The notes beneath the pieces are model-generated. The model worked only from the letters and a program-made list of their open reading frames with translations. It had not been told where the DNA came from and did no database searches. Made by a program: the position numbers and the translations under genes. This document shows, in pieces, positions 34,622-44,230 of a DNA stretch of 64,000 nucleotides. The stretch is taken from the NCBI RefSeq assembly GCF_028680575.1, contig NZ_JAPCKI010000002.1, positions 248,001 to 312,000 of the forward strand, written 5' to 3'. The stretch comes from Acidovorax benzenivorans. GTDB taxonomy: Bacteria; Pseudomonadota; Gammaproteobacteria; Burkholderiales; Burkholderiaceae_C. Positions within the stretch are counted from its first letter, which is position 1, and every line of letters begins with the position of its first letter.

Positions 34622-35640
34622 GCAGCACCTCCGGGCGCATGGGCCGTGGAGGCGCGCACGCGCAGCTCGGGCTGCAGCATCACCTTGCGCGCGTCCTGGC
34701 GTTTGCCGTCGATGCGCTCCAGCAGCATGTCCACCGCCAGCGCACCGATGCGCTGCTTGGGCTGGGCCACGGTGGTCAGCGGTGGGCTGGTAAAAGCCGC
34801 CAGCTCGATGTCGTCAAAGCCGACGACGGACAGGGCCTCGGGTACGCGCAGGTCGCGCTCATGCGCGGCGCACAGTGCGCCCATGGCCATGAGGTCGTTA
34901 CACACAAAGACGGCGGTGGGTAACTCGCGGTTGCGCAGCACCGCGTGCATGGCTTCGTAGCCGCCCTGGCTGGTGAAGTTGCCATGCCACAGCAGGCCCT
35001 CGCCCGTGCCGCAGCCCGCGTCGGCCAGCGCGGTGCGCCAGCCCGCAATGCGCTGCTCGCTGGGGGCAATGCCTGCCGGGCCGCCAATGCAGGCAATGCG
35101 CCGGTGGCCAAGCGACAGCAGGTGGCGCGTGGCCAGCAGGCCGCCTTGCATGTGGGCGGTTTCCACCAGGTCGCAGGGCTGTTGTTCGGCGATCTCGATT
35201 TCGCGGTCCACCAGCACGGTGGGGATGGACAGGCCCGCGAGCTGCGTGGCCAGCGTGGCGTCGTGCCCGGTGGAGACCACGATGAGCCCGTCGATGCGCC
35301 GCTCGGCCAGTACCTGCAGGTAGGTGCCCTGGCGGTGCGCCTCGTCGTTGGTGTTGCACAGGATGACGTTGTAGCCCGCGCCAAAGCAGCGGTCTTCCAC
35401 GCTGTGCACGATCTCGGCAAAGTAGGGGTTGGAGCTGTTGGGGATCAGCATGCCCAGCGTGCGCGTGTTGTTGCTCTTGAGGCTGCGCGCAATGGCGCTG
35501 GGCACATAGCCCAGGGCGCGGATGGCGGCCTCGACACGTTCGCGCCCCTCGGGGCTCACGCGGCGTGTGCCGTTGACCACGTGCGACACCGTGGTGACCG
35601 ACACCTCGGCGTGGCGCGCAACGTCCTTGATAGTAGCCAT
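34618..35640 (-). CDS. rbsR: LacI-family repressor of the ribose operon
   Basis: The 340-residue protein has a LacI helix-turn-helix (ATIKDVARHAEVSVTTVSHV) with the hinge helix RSLKSNN and a periplasmic-binding-type effector domain. It is embedded between rbsC and rbsK, so it is made from the operon it should control. The abutting GCAAACGTTTGC palindromes upstream of rbsB (39656-39679) are the likely operators. Confidence 0.93.
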   Translation of the reverse strand: MATIKDVARHAEVSVTTVSHVVNGTRRVSPEGRERVEAAIRALGYVPSAIARSLKSNNTRTLGMLIPNSSNPYFAEIVHSVEDRCFGAGYNVILCNTNDEAHRQGTYLQVLAERRIDGLIVVSTGHDATLATQLAGLSIPTVLVDREIEIAEQQPCDLVETAHMQGGLLATRHLLSLGHRRIACIGGPAGIAPSEQRIAGWRTALADAGCGTGEGLLWHGNFTSQGGYEAMHAVLRNRELPTAVFVCNDLMAMGALCAAHERDLRVPEALSVVGFDDIELAAFTSPPLTTVAQPKQRIGALAVDMLLERIDGKRQDARKVMLQPELRVRASTAHAPGGAA

Positions 35641-35696
35641 GCAAAAAGAAAAATGAGGTCGTTGGTGGTGGGGCGGCTGGATGCGGGGTCAGTCTT

Positions 35697-36689
35697 TCAG
35701 ACCTTGGCGCGGCGCTGGCGCAGCGTGTCCACAATGACGGCCGCCACGATCACAAAACCCGTGATGATGCGCTTGCTGGGCTCGCTGGCGCCCACCTGGG
35801 CCAGGCCCGCCTCCAGCACCGCGATGATGAGCACACCAAACGCGGTGTTGACCACCGAGCCGCGCCCGCCCATGAGGCTGGTGCCACCGATCACCACGGC
35901 GGCAATCACCTGCAGCTCCATGCCGGTGCCCGCGTTGGGGTCGGCGGCTTCGAGCCGGGCCGACTGCATCAGGCCCGCCAGACCCGCGAGCAGGCCGGTC
36001 ATGGCAAACACGATGACGCGGATGGGGCGTGGGTCCACACCTGCGAGGCGCATGGCTTCTTCGTTGGTGCCGATGCCCACCACGCAGCGTCCAAACACGG
36101 TGCGCGACAGCACCAGCTGCGCCACCACCACCAGCAGCACCGCCAGCAGAAAGGCGAACGAGATGCCGCCGAAAAACGGCGCCGACAGCCAAGAGATCGC
36201 ATCGCCCACGTACTGCGTGCGCGAGTCAGTGACCACATACGCGCTGCCGCGCACGGCTTCGAGCATGCCCAGCGACACGATGAACGAGGGCAGCCGCCAG
36301 GCCACCGAGATGGCGCCCGTGATGGTGCCGCACACCAGGCCGGTGGCCAGTGCCAGCGCGGCGGCGGCGGGCACTGTCCAGCCCCACTGCAGGATGGCGG
36401 CGGCCGAGGTGGCGGCGGCCAGCGCCATCACCGAGCCCACCGACAAATCGATGCCCGCAATGATGAGCACAAAGGTCATGCCCACCGCCATCACAGCCAG
36501 GGCCGGGATTTCGTTGGCGATGGTGATGAAGGTCTCGGCGCTCCAGAAGTATTCGGACAGCGACGAAAACAGCGCCACCATGCCCGCCAGCACGGCCAGC
36601 AGGCCCAGGTAGGTGCCGAGCTGGCTGCGCCAGACCGAGGCGGAGGAAGGCGCCGCAGCGGGCGCGGCAGATGCGGTGGGGGCGTTCAT
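35697..36689 (-). CDS. rbsC: Ribose ABC transporter permease
   Basis: The 330-residue inner-membrane protein has eight to ten hydrophobic segments and the sugar-permease signature GIDLSVGSVMALAAAT; GGTSLMGGRGSVVNTAFG is near the C-terminus. It forms the channel with RbsA. ATG 36689 overlaps the rbsA stop by four bases; the longer upstream reading is out of family. Confidence 0.93.
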   Translation of the reverse strand: MNAPTASAAPAAAPSSASVWRSQLGTYLGLLAVLAGMVALFSSLSEYFWSAETFITIANEIPALAVMAVGMTFVLIIAGIDLSVGSVMALAAATSAAAILQWGWTVPAAAALALATGLVCGTITGAISVAWRLPSFIVSLGMLEAVRGSAYVVTDSRTQYVGDAISWLSAPFFGGISFAFLLAVLLVVVAQLVLSRTVFGRCVVGIGTNEEAMRLAGVDPRPIRVIVFAMTGLLAGLAGLMQSARLEAADPNAGTGMELQVIAAVVIGGTSLMGGRGSVVNTAFGVLIIAVLEAGLAQVGASEPSKRIITGFVIVAAVIVDTLRQRRAKV

Positions 36690-38335
36690 GCGGTCGCAGG
36701 AGAAGAAGTTGAAGAGGTTGTGCTGGTGCGCCCTCCGGGCTCTGAGAACGCGGCCGCCAGCAGCGATTGCTCGGACCACTCGCCGCGCTCGAACACGGCG
36801 ACCAGGCGGCCCGCGCTCATCACGCCGATGCGGTCGGCCATGGCCATGAGTTCGCGCAGGTCGGAAGACACCATGAGCAGCGCACGGCCCTCGGCCGCCA
36901 TGCGGTCCAGCTCGCCATACAGCTCGGCGCGTGCGCCCACGTCCACGCCGCGCGTGGGTTCGTCGAGCAGCAGCACGCGGCCCTGGCGGTGCAGCCAGCG
37001 GGCGAACACCACCTTTTGCTGGTTGCCGCCTGACAGTTGGCCCACAGGTTGCTCCGGGCCGTGGCAGCGCACGCGCAGGGTGCGGATGAATCCCTGCACC
37101 AGGCGGCTTTCGAGACCGCGCTGCAGCCAGCCGCCGCGCGACACGGCCGACAGGTCGGACAGCGTGGCGTTGATGCGGATGGGCTGCGACAGCAGCAGGC
37201 CCTGGGATTTGCGGTCTTCGGTGACCAGGCCCACACCGGCGGCAATGGCCTGCAGCGGGGACGCGAAACCCCGGGGAATCGTGCGCGCCGTGGTTGAGGG
37301 TTTTGCTATATTTTGTATAGCTGATGGTGCTTTTTCATCAAGCGCTAGAGTCTGTTTTTGTTCAAATTCTGGGTGCAAGGTCACGCTGCCTCGGTCTGCC
37401 CGGTCGGCGCCGAACAGCAGGCGGACCAGCTCGGTACGACCCGACCCAACCAGCCCGGCAATGCCAAAGATTTCGCCCGCGCGCAGTTCCAGGCTCACGT
37501 CCTGCACGGCGGTGCCGCGGCCCAGGTTTTCCGCGCTCATCACCACCGGGCCGACAGGACGGCGCGGGCGGTGGTCCAGGTCGCTCACCACGCGGCCTAC
37601 CATGCGCTGCACCAGGTCGTCTTCGCTCATGCCCGCCATGGGGCGCACATCCACCAGGCGGCCATCGCGCAGCACGGCCACGCGGTCGGCAATGCGGCGC
37701 AGTTCCTCCAACCGGTGCGACACGTAGATGATGGCCACGCCGCGTGCGGTGAGGTGGGCGATCTGCTCGAACAGGTAGTTGGTCTCGCGCGGCGTGAGCA
37801 TGGCCGTGGGCTCGTCCAGCACCAGGATGCGCGTGTCGTCCTGCAGGTTGCGCGCAATCTCCACCATCTGCTGCTGGCCAATGCCCAGCTGCGAGACCGG
37901 TGTGGCGGGGTCGATGGTGTCGAGCCCGATCTTGGCCAGCTGCGTGCGTGCGGCGGCGTGCAGCACATCGCGCTGCAGCCAGCCCAGCCGGTGCGGCAGG
38001 CGGCCCATCAACAAATTCTCAGCCACGGTGAGCGTGGGCACCAGGCCCAGCTCCTGCATCACCATGCGCACGCCCTGGCGCTCGGCGTCGCGGCGTGACG
38101 TGGGAGTGTAGGCTTGCCCACTCAGCGCCATGCCGCCGCGCGTGGGCTGCTCCAGCCCGCAGAGGATCTTGGACAGCGTGCTCTTGCCCGCGCCGTTCTC
38201 CCCGGTCAACGCCAGCACCTCGCCCGCAAACAGCTCCACATTCACGCCATCGAGCACGGTGGCGGTGTAGTCCTTGCCCACGGCCTGGATGGCGAGCAGG
38301 GGCGTACGTGGTGAGTCGGGTGACGAGCTGGGCAT
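36686..38335 (-). CDS. rbsA: Ribose ABC transporter ATPase (two NBDs)
   Basis: The 549-residue protein has two ATPase domains: Walker A GENGAGKST and Walker B ILVLDEPTAML in the first, GLVGSGRTE in place of a full Walker A in the second, with LSGGNQQKV and LLLDEPTRGVD. That asymmetry is normal for sugar ABC ATPases. A stretch of about 22 residues (LALDEKAPSAIQNIAKPS region, about 323-345) is encoded by the dispersed palindromic repeat, an in-frame insertion in the second domain. Confidence 0.94.
   Translation of the reverse strand: MPSSSPDSPRTPLLAIQAVGKDYTATVLDGVNVELFAGEVLALTGENGAGKSTLSKILCGLEQPTRGGMALSGQAYTPTSRRDAERQGVRMVMQELGLVPTLTVAENLLMGRLPHRLGWLQRDVLHAAARTQLAKIGLDTIDPATPVSQLGIGQQQMVEIARNLQDDTRILVLDEPTAMLTPRETNYLFEQIAHLTARGVAIIYVSHRLEELRRIADRVAVLRDGRLVDVRPMAGMSEDDLVQRMVGRVVSDLDHRPRRPVGPVVMSAENLGRGTAVQDVSLELRAGEIFGIAGLVGSGRTELVRLLFGADRADRGSVTLHPEFEQKQTLALDEKAPSAIQNIAKPSTTARTIPRGFASPLQAIAAGVGLVTEDRKSQGLLLSQPIRINATLSDLSAVSRGGWLQRGLESRLVQGFIRTLRVRCHGPEQPVGQLSGGNQQKVVFARWLHRQGRVLLLDEPTRGVDVGARAELYGELDRMAAEGRALLMVSSDLRELMAMADRIGVMSAGRLVAVFERGEWSEQSLLAAAFSEPGGRTSTTSSTSSPATA
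37301..37362. repeat. Dispersed palindromic repeat, in frame inside rbsA
   Basis: TTTTGCTATATTTTGTATAGCTGATGGTGCTTTTTCATCAAGCGCTAGAG...; same layout as the other copies. The local AT content is clearly higher than in the rest of rbsA. Confidence 0.8.
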
Positions 38336-38360
38336 GGCGGTGTGTGCGGTTTTCAATCTT

Positions 38361-38401
38361 GGCGCGGAGAACAACGCCAGAAGAGCTTTGTTCTCCGCGC
38401 C
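38361..38401 (-). promoter_or_regulatory. 14-bp intercistronic hairpin between rbsB and rbsA
   Basis: GGCGCGGAGAACAA (38361-38374) pairs perfectly with TTGTTCTCCGCGCC (38388-38401), loop 13. No T-run follows on the minus strand, so it is more likely a 3' stabiliser of rbsB mRNA than a terminator, allowing more binding protein than ATPase. Confidence 0.6.
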
Positions 38402-38406
38402 CGGGC

Positions 38407-39360
<954 letters not shown>

Positions 39361-39392
39361 GGGTGTTGTCTCCAGGTTGGAATGTGGACAAA

Positions 39393-39554
39393 GGCAACGC
39401 TGAACAAGCCTCTCGCGCCCGGCGCATCCCTGGCTCAGGACGGTCTGCAGCGTTGCAAATCCTCGCGATAGCTACGGCTATCACTGTGGTTTGCGCCTTG
39501 CAGCCCATCCCGACCCAGGGCCCGCCGCATCGCGGATGCTTATTCAGCGTCGCC
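39393..39554. repeat. MITE-like element with 17-bp inverted ends in the rbsB leader
   Basis: GGCAACGCTGAACAAGC (39393-39409) is repeated inverted as GCTTATTCAGCGTCGCC (39538-39554) with two mismatches. Between them lies another dyad GATAGC...GCTATC near 39467-39482. No ORF is credible inside. The 162-bp size and inverted ends suggest a small non-autonomous mobile element; target duplication is not obvious. Confidence 0.45.
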
Positions 39555-39655
39555 CTAAGGCGACCGACAGCGTGAAGGGAAATCCCCGGCAGCGCCCCAA
39601 AAAAAGGCGGTCGCCGATGCCCCGGTGCCTTGTCGCGATCTGGATGATAACGAAA

Positions 39656-39679
39656 GCAAACGTTTGCGCAAACGTTTGC
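39656..39679. promoter_or_regulatory. Two abutting LacI-type operators upstream of rbsB
   Basis: GCAAACGTTTGC occurs twice back to back (39656-39667, 39668-39679), each a perfect 12-bp palindrome with the central CG of LacI-family sites. A minus-strand -10 (TTATCA, 39650-39645) lies directly downstream, so a bound repressor would cover the promoter. Confidence 0.82.
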
Positions 39680-39755
39680 TAGTCAGTAAAAACCCGGAGA
39701 TGCAGGCATTGGAGTACCCGGTGCAGACGGAGGGCTTGCATGGTTTGCGCCCAAG

Positions 39756-39776
39756 AAAAAGGGCGCCGAAGCGCCC
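39756..39776 (-). terminator. Intrinsic terminator after fadD
   Basis: On the minus strand GGGCGC-TTCG-GCGCCC is followed by TTTTT (39760-39756), 51 bp after the fadD stop. The UUCG tetraloop makes it strong. Confidence 0.85.
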
Positions 39777-39826
39777 TGGGGGAGGTGGCAGGGGGCGGCG
39801 CTTTGCGCGCTGCCCCTTGAACTGCG

Positions 39827-41509
39827 TCAGGCCTTGCGCAATTCCCTGCGCAGGATCTTGCCCACATTGCTCTTGGGCAGCTCGTCGCGGAACTCGATGT
39901 ACTTGGGGCGCTTGTAGCCGGTGAGGTTCTGGTGGCAGTAGTTGGCCACTTCGTCCTCGGTCAGGGCCGGGTCGTTCTTGATGATGAACACCTTGATGGC
40001 CTCGCCTTGTTTTTCATCGGGCACACCGACGGCCGCGCATTCGACCACGCCAGGGCACAGGCTGATGACCTGCTCCAGCTCGTTGGGGAACACGTTGAAG
40101 CCGCTCACCAGGATCATGTCCTTCTTGCGGTCGATGATGCGGGTGTAGCCCTGCGGGTCCATGATGCCGATGTCGCCCGTGCGCATGAAGCCGTCGGGCG
40201 TGAAGGCCTTGGCGTTTTCTTCGGGCTGGTTGTAGTAACCCACCATCACGTTGGGGCCACGGATGCAGATCTCGCCCGACGCGCCCTGGGGCAGGCTGTT
40301 GCCTTCGTCGTCCTTGATGGCGATGTCGATGCTGGGCAGTGGCAGGCCAATGTTGCCGCTGAACGTGGTGCTGATCACCGGGTTGTTGGTGCCGATGGCG
40401 CAGGTCTCGCTCATGCCCCAGCCTTCAATCATGGTGCTGCCGGTCATCTTCTGCCACTGCTTGGCTGTGCCTTCGCTGGCCGCCATGCCCCCGGCCTGCG
40501 ACACGCACAGGTGCGAGAAGTCCAGCGTCTTGAACTGCGGGTTTTGCAGCAGTGCATTGAACAGCGTGTTCACGGCGGGCAGCATGTGGAAGGGGCGTTT
40601 TTTCAGCTCAGCAATGAACTTGGGGATGTCGCGCGGGTTGGGGATCAGCGTGAGGCTGGAGCCCTGGCGGATGGCCAGCAGGCACAGCGTGAGCGCGAAG
40701 ATGTGGTACAGCGGCAGCGCGGCAATGCTGTTGGCCTTGGAGAGGTCGCCCACCTTGGACAGCGCGGGCGTGAACCACGCCTCGGCCTGCAGCGTGGCGG
40801 CCACGATGTTGCGGTGGGTGAGCACGGCGCCCTTGGACAGGCCCGTGGTGCCGCCGGTGTATTGCAGGAAGGCAATCGAATCGAGCGTGGCCTGGCTGGG
40901 TGCCAGGGACTTGTGCTCGCCCAGCGACAGCGCCTTCTTGAACGTAACGACCTTGCGGCCGTTGGACAGCGGCAAGTCATAGGCGGGCACCATCTTGGCC
41001 AGGTGGCGCACGGCAAAGGTAATCCATTTGCCAAACCAGAAGCCCAGCAGATCGCCCATGGACGCCATCACCACATGCTTGACGGCCGTATGGTCGATCA
41101 CATCGGCCAGCGTGTGGGCAAAGTTCTCCAGGATCACGATGGCCGTGGCGCCCGAGTCCTTGAGCTGGTGCTCCAGCTCGCGGGCGGTGTACAGCGGGTT
41201 CACGTTGACGCAGGTGTAGCCTGCGCGCAGCACGGCAGCCATGGTCACGCCAAACTGCGGGATGTTGGGCAGCATGATGGCCACGCGCGCACCCGGCTCC
41301 AGCCCCAGGCTTTGCAGATAGGCGCCCAGCGCGGCGGAGCGGCGATCCAGCTCGCCATAGGTCATCCACTGGTCCATGCAGACCGAGAACGGGCTCTTTG
41401 CGTGTTTGCGGAACGACTCTTCCAGCAGGTGGGCCACAGAGCGGTATTGCTCGGGCTTCACGTCATGTGGGACGCCCGGGGGGTAGCTCTTGAGCCAGAT
41501 CTTTTCCAT
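39827..41509 (-). CDS. fadD: Long-chain fatty acid-CoA ligase
   Basis: The 560-residue adenylate-forming enzyme has the AMP motif YTGGTTGLSKGAVLTH, GWGMSETCAIGTNNP and the hinge GYTRIIDRKKDMILVSGFN, with the late catalytic lysine in ELPKSNVGKILRRELR. It activates fatty acids to acyl-CoA at the membrane. ATG 41509 (MEKIWLKSYPPGVP) is the family start. A terminator follows it. Confidence 0.93.
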   Translation of the reverse strand: MEKIWLKSYPPGVPHDVKPEQYRSVAHLLEESFRKHAKSPFSVCMDQWMTYGELDRRSAALGAYLQSLGLEPGARVAIMLPNIPQFGVTMAAVLRAGYTCVNVNPLYTARELEHQLKDSGATAIVILENFAHTLADVIDHTAVKHVVMASMGDLLGFWFGKWITFAVRHLAKMVPAYDLPLSNGRKVVTFKKALSLGEHKSLAPSQATLDSIAFLQYTGGTTGLSKGAVLTHRNIVAATLQAEAWFTPALSKVGDLSKANSIAALPLYHIFALTLCLLAIRQGSSLTLIPNPRDIPKFIAELKKRPFHMLPAVNTLFNALLQNPQFKTLDFSHLCVSQAGGMAASEGTAKQWQKMTGSTMIEGWGMSETCAIGTNNPVISTTFSGNIGLPLPSIDIAIKDDEGNSLPQGASGEICIRGPNVMVGYYNQPEENAKAFTPDGFMRTGDIGIMDPQGYTRIIDRKKDMILVSGFNVFPNELEQVISLCPGVVECAAVGVPDEKQGEAIKVFIIKNDPALTEDEVANYCHQNLTGYKRPKYIEFRDELPKSNVGKILRRELRKA

Positions 41510-41583
41510 GCGCTTGTTTCCTTGTGCTCGCCAAATGCCATTGATAGGTGGGCACAGATTGTGGAAGGCGCGCGCGTTGTGGG

Positions 41584-42324
41584 CTATCGGGCTTGTCCTA
41601 GTGTGTTTGCGAGTTGGGTCCCGCAAGTGACAGGATCGGCATCAAACATCTGGTCCATCAGTGCCCGCTCACGTTGCTCGATGGTGGCCAGGAACTGCTC
41701 CACCCCGCTGCGCTGGCGCGCGAGCTGGCCAAAGGTGTCAAACCCCGCCTCCAGAAACCTCTGCAACGCGCCCATGCCGGCTGCGTTCGCGGGGCCGCGC
41801 ATCATGCGCAGCATCATCCGCAGGCCGGGCGTGCGCGTGAGGCGCGCCAAATCCGTCCCCATGGCCAGCACGCGCTGTAACTGCTGTTGGCGCGCATGGC
41901 GCAGGCCCACGGCGCGCCAGGTGGCGGTGTAGCGGGCAGATTCATGGGCCGCATCGGCATGCACCAGCCACGCGCGGCCCATGTCCTGGTCCAGCTCCTC
42001 GGTCTGCGCGTGCAGCACGGCCAGGGCCACGGCCGTGTTTACCACCGGCTGAGGGAACATGGTCTGCAGCGTGCCCGCGATGCGGCCAAACTGCAGGTCG
42101 CGGTCGGTGTAGTCGGTGTCGCTGTACAGCTCTTCCAGAAAGAACCGCGCTGCGGGCCCGAACGAGGGCGAGTCCATCAGGTCCGCATAGGTGCCCCGAA
42201 AGCGCCGCGCCTGCAGGCTTTTGACGCTGCCCACCGCCGCCCCCAGCGCCGGGTCGCCCGTGCGGTGCAGGCGCAGTGCGGTCACGTCGGCGATGCAGTC
42301 GCGGATGGTCTGGGCGGCATCCAT
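41584..42324 (-). CDS. FFLEELY-motif protein, function unknown
   Basis: The 246-residue, largely helical protein carries the exact FFLEELY motif at about residue 61 (AARFFLEELYSDTDYTDRD), which names an uncharacterised proteobacterial family. There is no signal peptide or membrane helix. It lies upstream of fadD on the same strand, 74 bp from its start, and is divergent from an alpha/beta hydrolase; a lipid link is only a guess. Confidence 0.85.
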   Translation of the reverse strand: MDAAQTIRDCIADVTALRLHRTGDPALGAAVGSVKSLQARRFRGTYADLMDSPSFGPAARFFLEELYSDTDYTDRDLQFGRIAGTLQTMFPQPVVNTAVALAVLHAQTEELDQDMGRAWLVHADAAHESARYTATWRAVGLRHARQQQLQRVLAMGTDLARLTRTPGLRMMLRMMRGPANAAGMGALQRFLEAGFDTFGQLARQRSGVEQFLATIEQRERALMDQMFDADPVTCGTQLANTLGQAR

Positions 42325-42422
42325 GGGGCGGGGTCCTTTCTGCGTTCTGCGGCGCGCGGTGTCGGGCTGTGGTCAGACCGCACAATGCGGCTGGTCGATT
42401 ACAACATCTGCCCATCACCACC

Positions 42423-43316
42423 ATGATCGCGCGCTGGCAACGAACCCTGCTCCTGTTCATCCTGCTGACCATGGCCGCCTGGCTGGTGTGGCAGTCGCCC
42501 CATTCACCGTTGCGTGCCGTGCTGGGGGCGCTGGTGCCGCTCGGCATTTACCTGGTGGTGATGGCCGTGGAGTTTGTGCTGATGCACATCACCAACCGCG
42601 CCGACGCGGCGCCCCGTGCACGCCTGTCGCAGGTTGCCAGTGCCTGGTGGGCCGAGGTGTGGGTGGCGTTGCTGGTCTTTGGTTGGCGCCAGCCGTTTCG
42701 CCACCAGTCATTGCCCGACTGGCTGCCTGCGCAACCCACTGGGAAACGCGGCGTGGTGCTGGTGCACGGGTTCATGTGCAACCGGGGCCTGTGGCTGCCG
42801 TGGTTTGCGCATTTGCTAGCACGGGGCCATGCCTATGTGGCGGTCAATCTGGAGCCGGTGATGGGATCGATTGATGAGTACGCCGACATCATCGAAGACG
42901 CTGTGCGCCAAGTGACGGCGGCCACGGGGCAGGCACCGGTGTTGTTGTGCCACAGCATGGGCGGGCTGGCGGTGCGGGCGTGGCTGCGGGCGCACCAGGC
43001 CGACGGGCGGGTGCACCGGGTGTTGACGCTGGGCACACCGCATGGGGGCACGTGGCTGGGGCGCTTCAGCCGCGCGGTGAACGGGCGGCAGATGAGCTTG
43101 GCGGGGGACTGGGTGGTGGAGTTGCAGCGGGCGGAGCCTGCGGGGCGGGCGGCGCTGTTCACCTGTTGGTATTCCAATTGCGACAACATCGTTTTTCCGG
43201 CAATGACTGCGGCATTGGAGGGGGCGGACAACCGGTTGGTGAAGGGGGTGGCGCATGTGCAGATGGCGTTTGATGCGCAGGTGATGTGGGCTTGTCTTGA
43301 AGAGATTGGGCTGTAG
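42423..43316 (+). CDS. Membrane-anchored alpha/beta hydrolase
   Basis: The 297-residue protein has two N-terminal membrane helices (about 7-23 and 30-54), then an alpha/beta hydrolase with VVLVHGFMCNRGLW, the nucleophile elbow LLCHSMGGLAV and TLGTPHGGTWLG. It resembles PGAP1-type lipases. A late histidine (KGVAHVQM) may complete the triad. Substrate unknown. Confidence 0.86.
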   Translation: MIARWQRTLLLFILLTMAAWLVWQSPHSPLRAVLGALVPLGIYLVVMAVEFVLMHITNRADAAPRARLSQVASAWWAEVWVALLVFGWRQPFRHQSLPDWLPAQPTGKRGVVLVHGFMCNRGLWLPWFAHLLARGHAYVAVNLEPVMGSIDEYADIIEDAVRQVTAATGQAPVLLCHSMGGLAVRAWLRAHQADGRVHRVLTLGTPHGGTWLGRFSRAVNGRQMSLAGDWVVELQRAEPAGRAALFTCWYSNCDNIVFPAMTAALEGADNRLVKGVAHVQMAFDAQVMWACLEEIGL

Positions 43317-43330
43317 GTTTTTTTGAGTGA

Positions 43331-43384
43331 GTTTTGGCTGCTGGCGCTCGTCTTTTAAGCGCTGGCAGCTATTGTTTTTGTAGT
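43331..43384. repeat. Dispersed palindromic repeat, intergenic
   Basis: GCTGCTGGCGCTCGTCTTTTAAGCGCTGGCAGCTATTGTTTTTGTAG, 14 bp after the hydrolase gene; could form its terminator-like end. Confidence 0.8.
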
Positions 43385-43472
43385 TCCGGGGGCTCTCTCT
43401 TGGCCGTTCGGGCTGAGTCTGTCGAAGCCGGGGCGTGTTGGTTTGAAAAGCATGCTGGGTTTGAGGGCGGGA

Positions 43473-44095
43473 GCCGGGAGTCGCCCGGCGGGCGAGGTAC
43501 TTGTTCTTTGCTTCGCCAAAGAAAAGTACCCAAAAGAAAGGCGACCCCCAGTCTGCGACCCCTTCGCTGCGCTACGGGGCAACCTGCGTCGGGGCGGTTG
43601 AGGGGTGCGCCGCAGAACTCACTTCGCGCTGGCGCGCTCCGTTCAGACAACTGCGGCGAGTCAGATCACGAAGCACGCGCGCTCCGACGCGCGTGCCACC
43701 CCGCAACCGCCCCGCCGCAGGCGCAGCCAGCAGGGGTGGGACAGCCGAACAGCCGAACAACCACACGGGCCATTGCTTCGCTCGGCCCTACCTCGCGGGC
43801 GCAAGCGCCTCGCGCTGCGCAACCTGGGCCGAGCGAAGCAATGGCCCGTACGGATGTTTTGCTCCCTTTGCCCCTCTGGATGCGCCGAGGAGCGCAGGGT
43901 TTGGCGGATCAGGGCTCGCGATTGTTTGAGCGAAGCGAGTTCGAGCGAGACCCCGCCAAACCCGAGCACCGCAGGTTGCCCCGGCGCGAAGCGAAGGGGA
44001 TGCAGACAGCGGGGTCGCTTTCTCTTTGGTGACTTTCTCTTGGCGAGACAAGAGAAAGCTACTCGCATGCCGGGCGACTCCCGGCCTACGCCCTC
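43473..44095. repeat. Composite 0.6-kb imperfect inverted repeat, no credible gene
   Basis: Arms of about 120 bp (43473-43590 and 43970-44095) are imperfect inverted copies, sharing GCCGGGAGTCGCCCGGC, a CTTTCTCTTTGG-like block, CCCCTTCGCT and GGGGCAACCTGC. A second nested pair, GGGCCATTGCTTCGCTCGGC (43778-43797) and its inverted copy (43827-43846), lies inside. ORFs of up to 165 codons occur on both strands but have compositional bias and no motifs. The 914-bp gene-free span (43317-44230) is explained by this element and two small repeats. Confidence 0.75.
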
Positions 44096-44166
44096 CGCCT
44101 AGGCATGGAGATCGACTCATCCACAACCTCAACCAGCTCAGATCGGCAGCGGTGGATGCATCGAAA

Positions 44167-44230
44167 ATGCTATTAAAAATGTAGCTGTTAGCGCATGTTT
44201 AACAAGTGCCAGCAGCCATTTTTACCAAAA
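44167..44230. repeat. Dispersed palindromic repeat next to phhA stop
   Basis: GCTATTAAAAATGTAGCTGTTAGCGCATGTTTAACAAGTGCCAGCAGCCATTTTTACC, ending at the phhA stop codon. Confidence 0.8.

Noticed and set aside
34945-36612. 555-codon ORF on the plus strand
   Set aside because: Antisense to rbsR and rbsC, low-complexity Ser/Thr/Arg composition.
39932-41932. 666-codon ORF on the plus strand
   Set aside because: Antisense shadow of fadD and the FFLEELY gene; His/Val/Gln-rich with no domain.
43501-44102. Several ORFs of 60-165 codons on both strands
   Set aside because: They lie in the inverted-repeat element and mirror each other across strands; no start signals or motifs.
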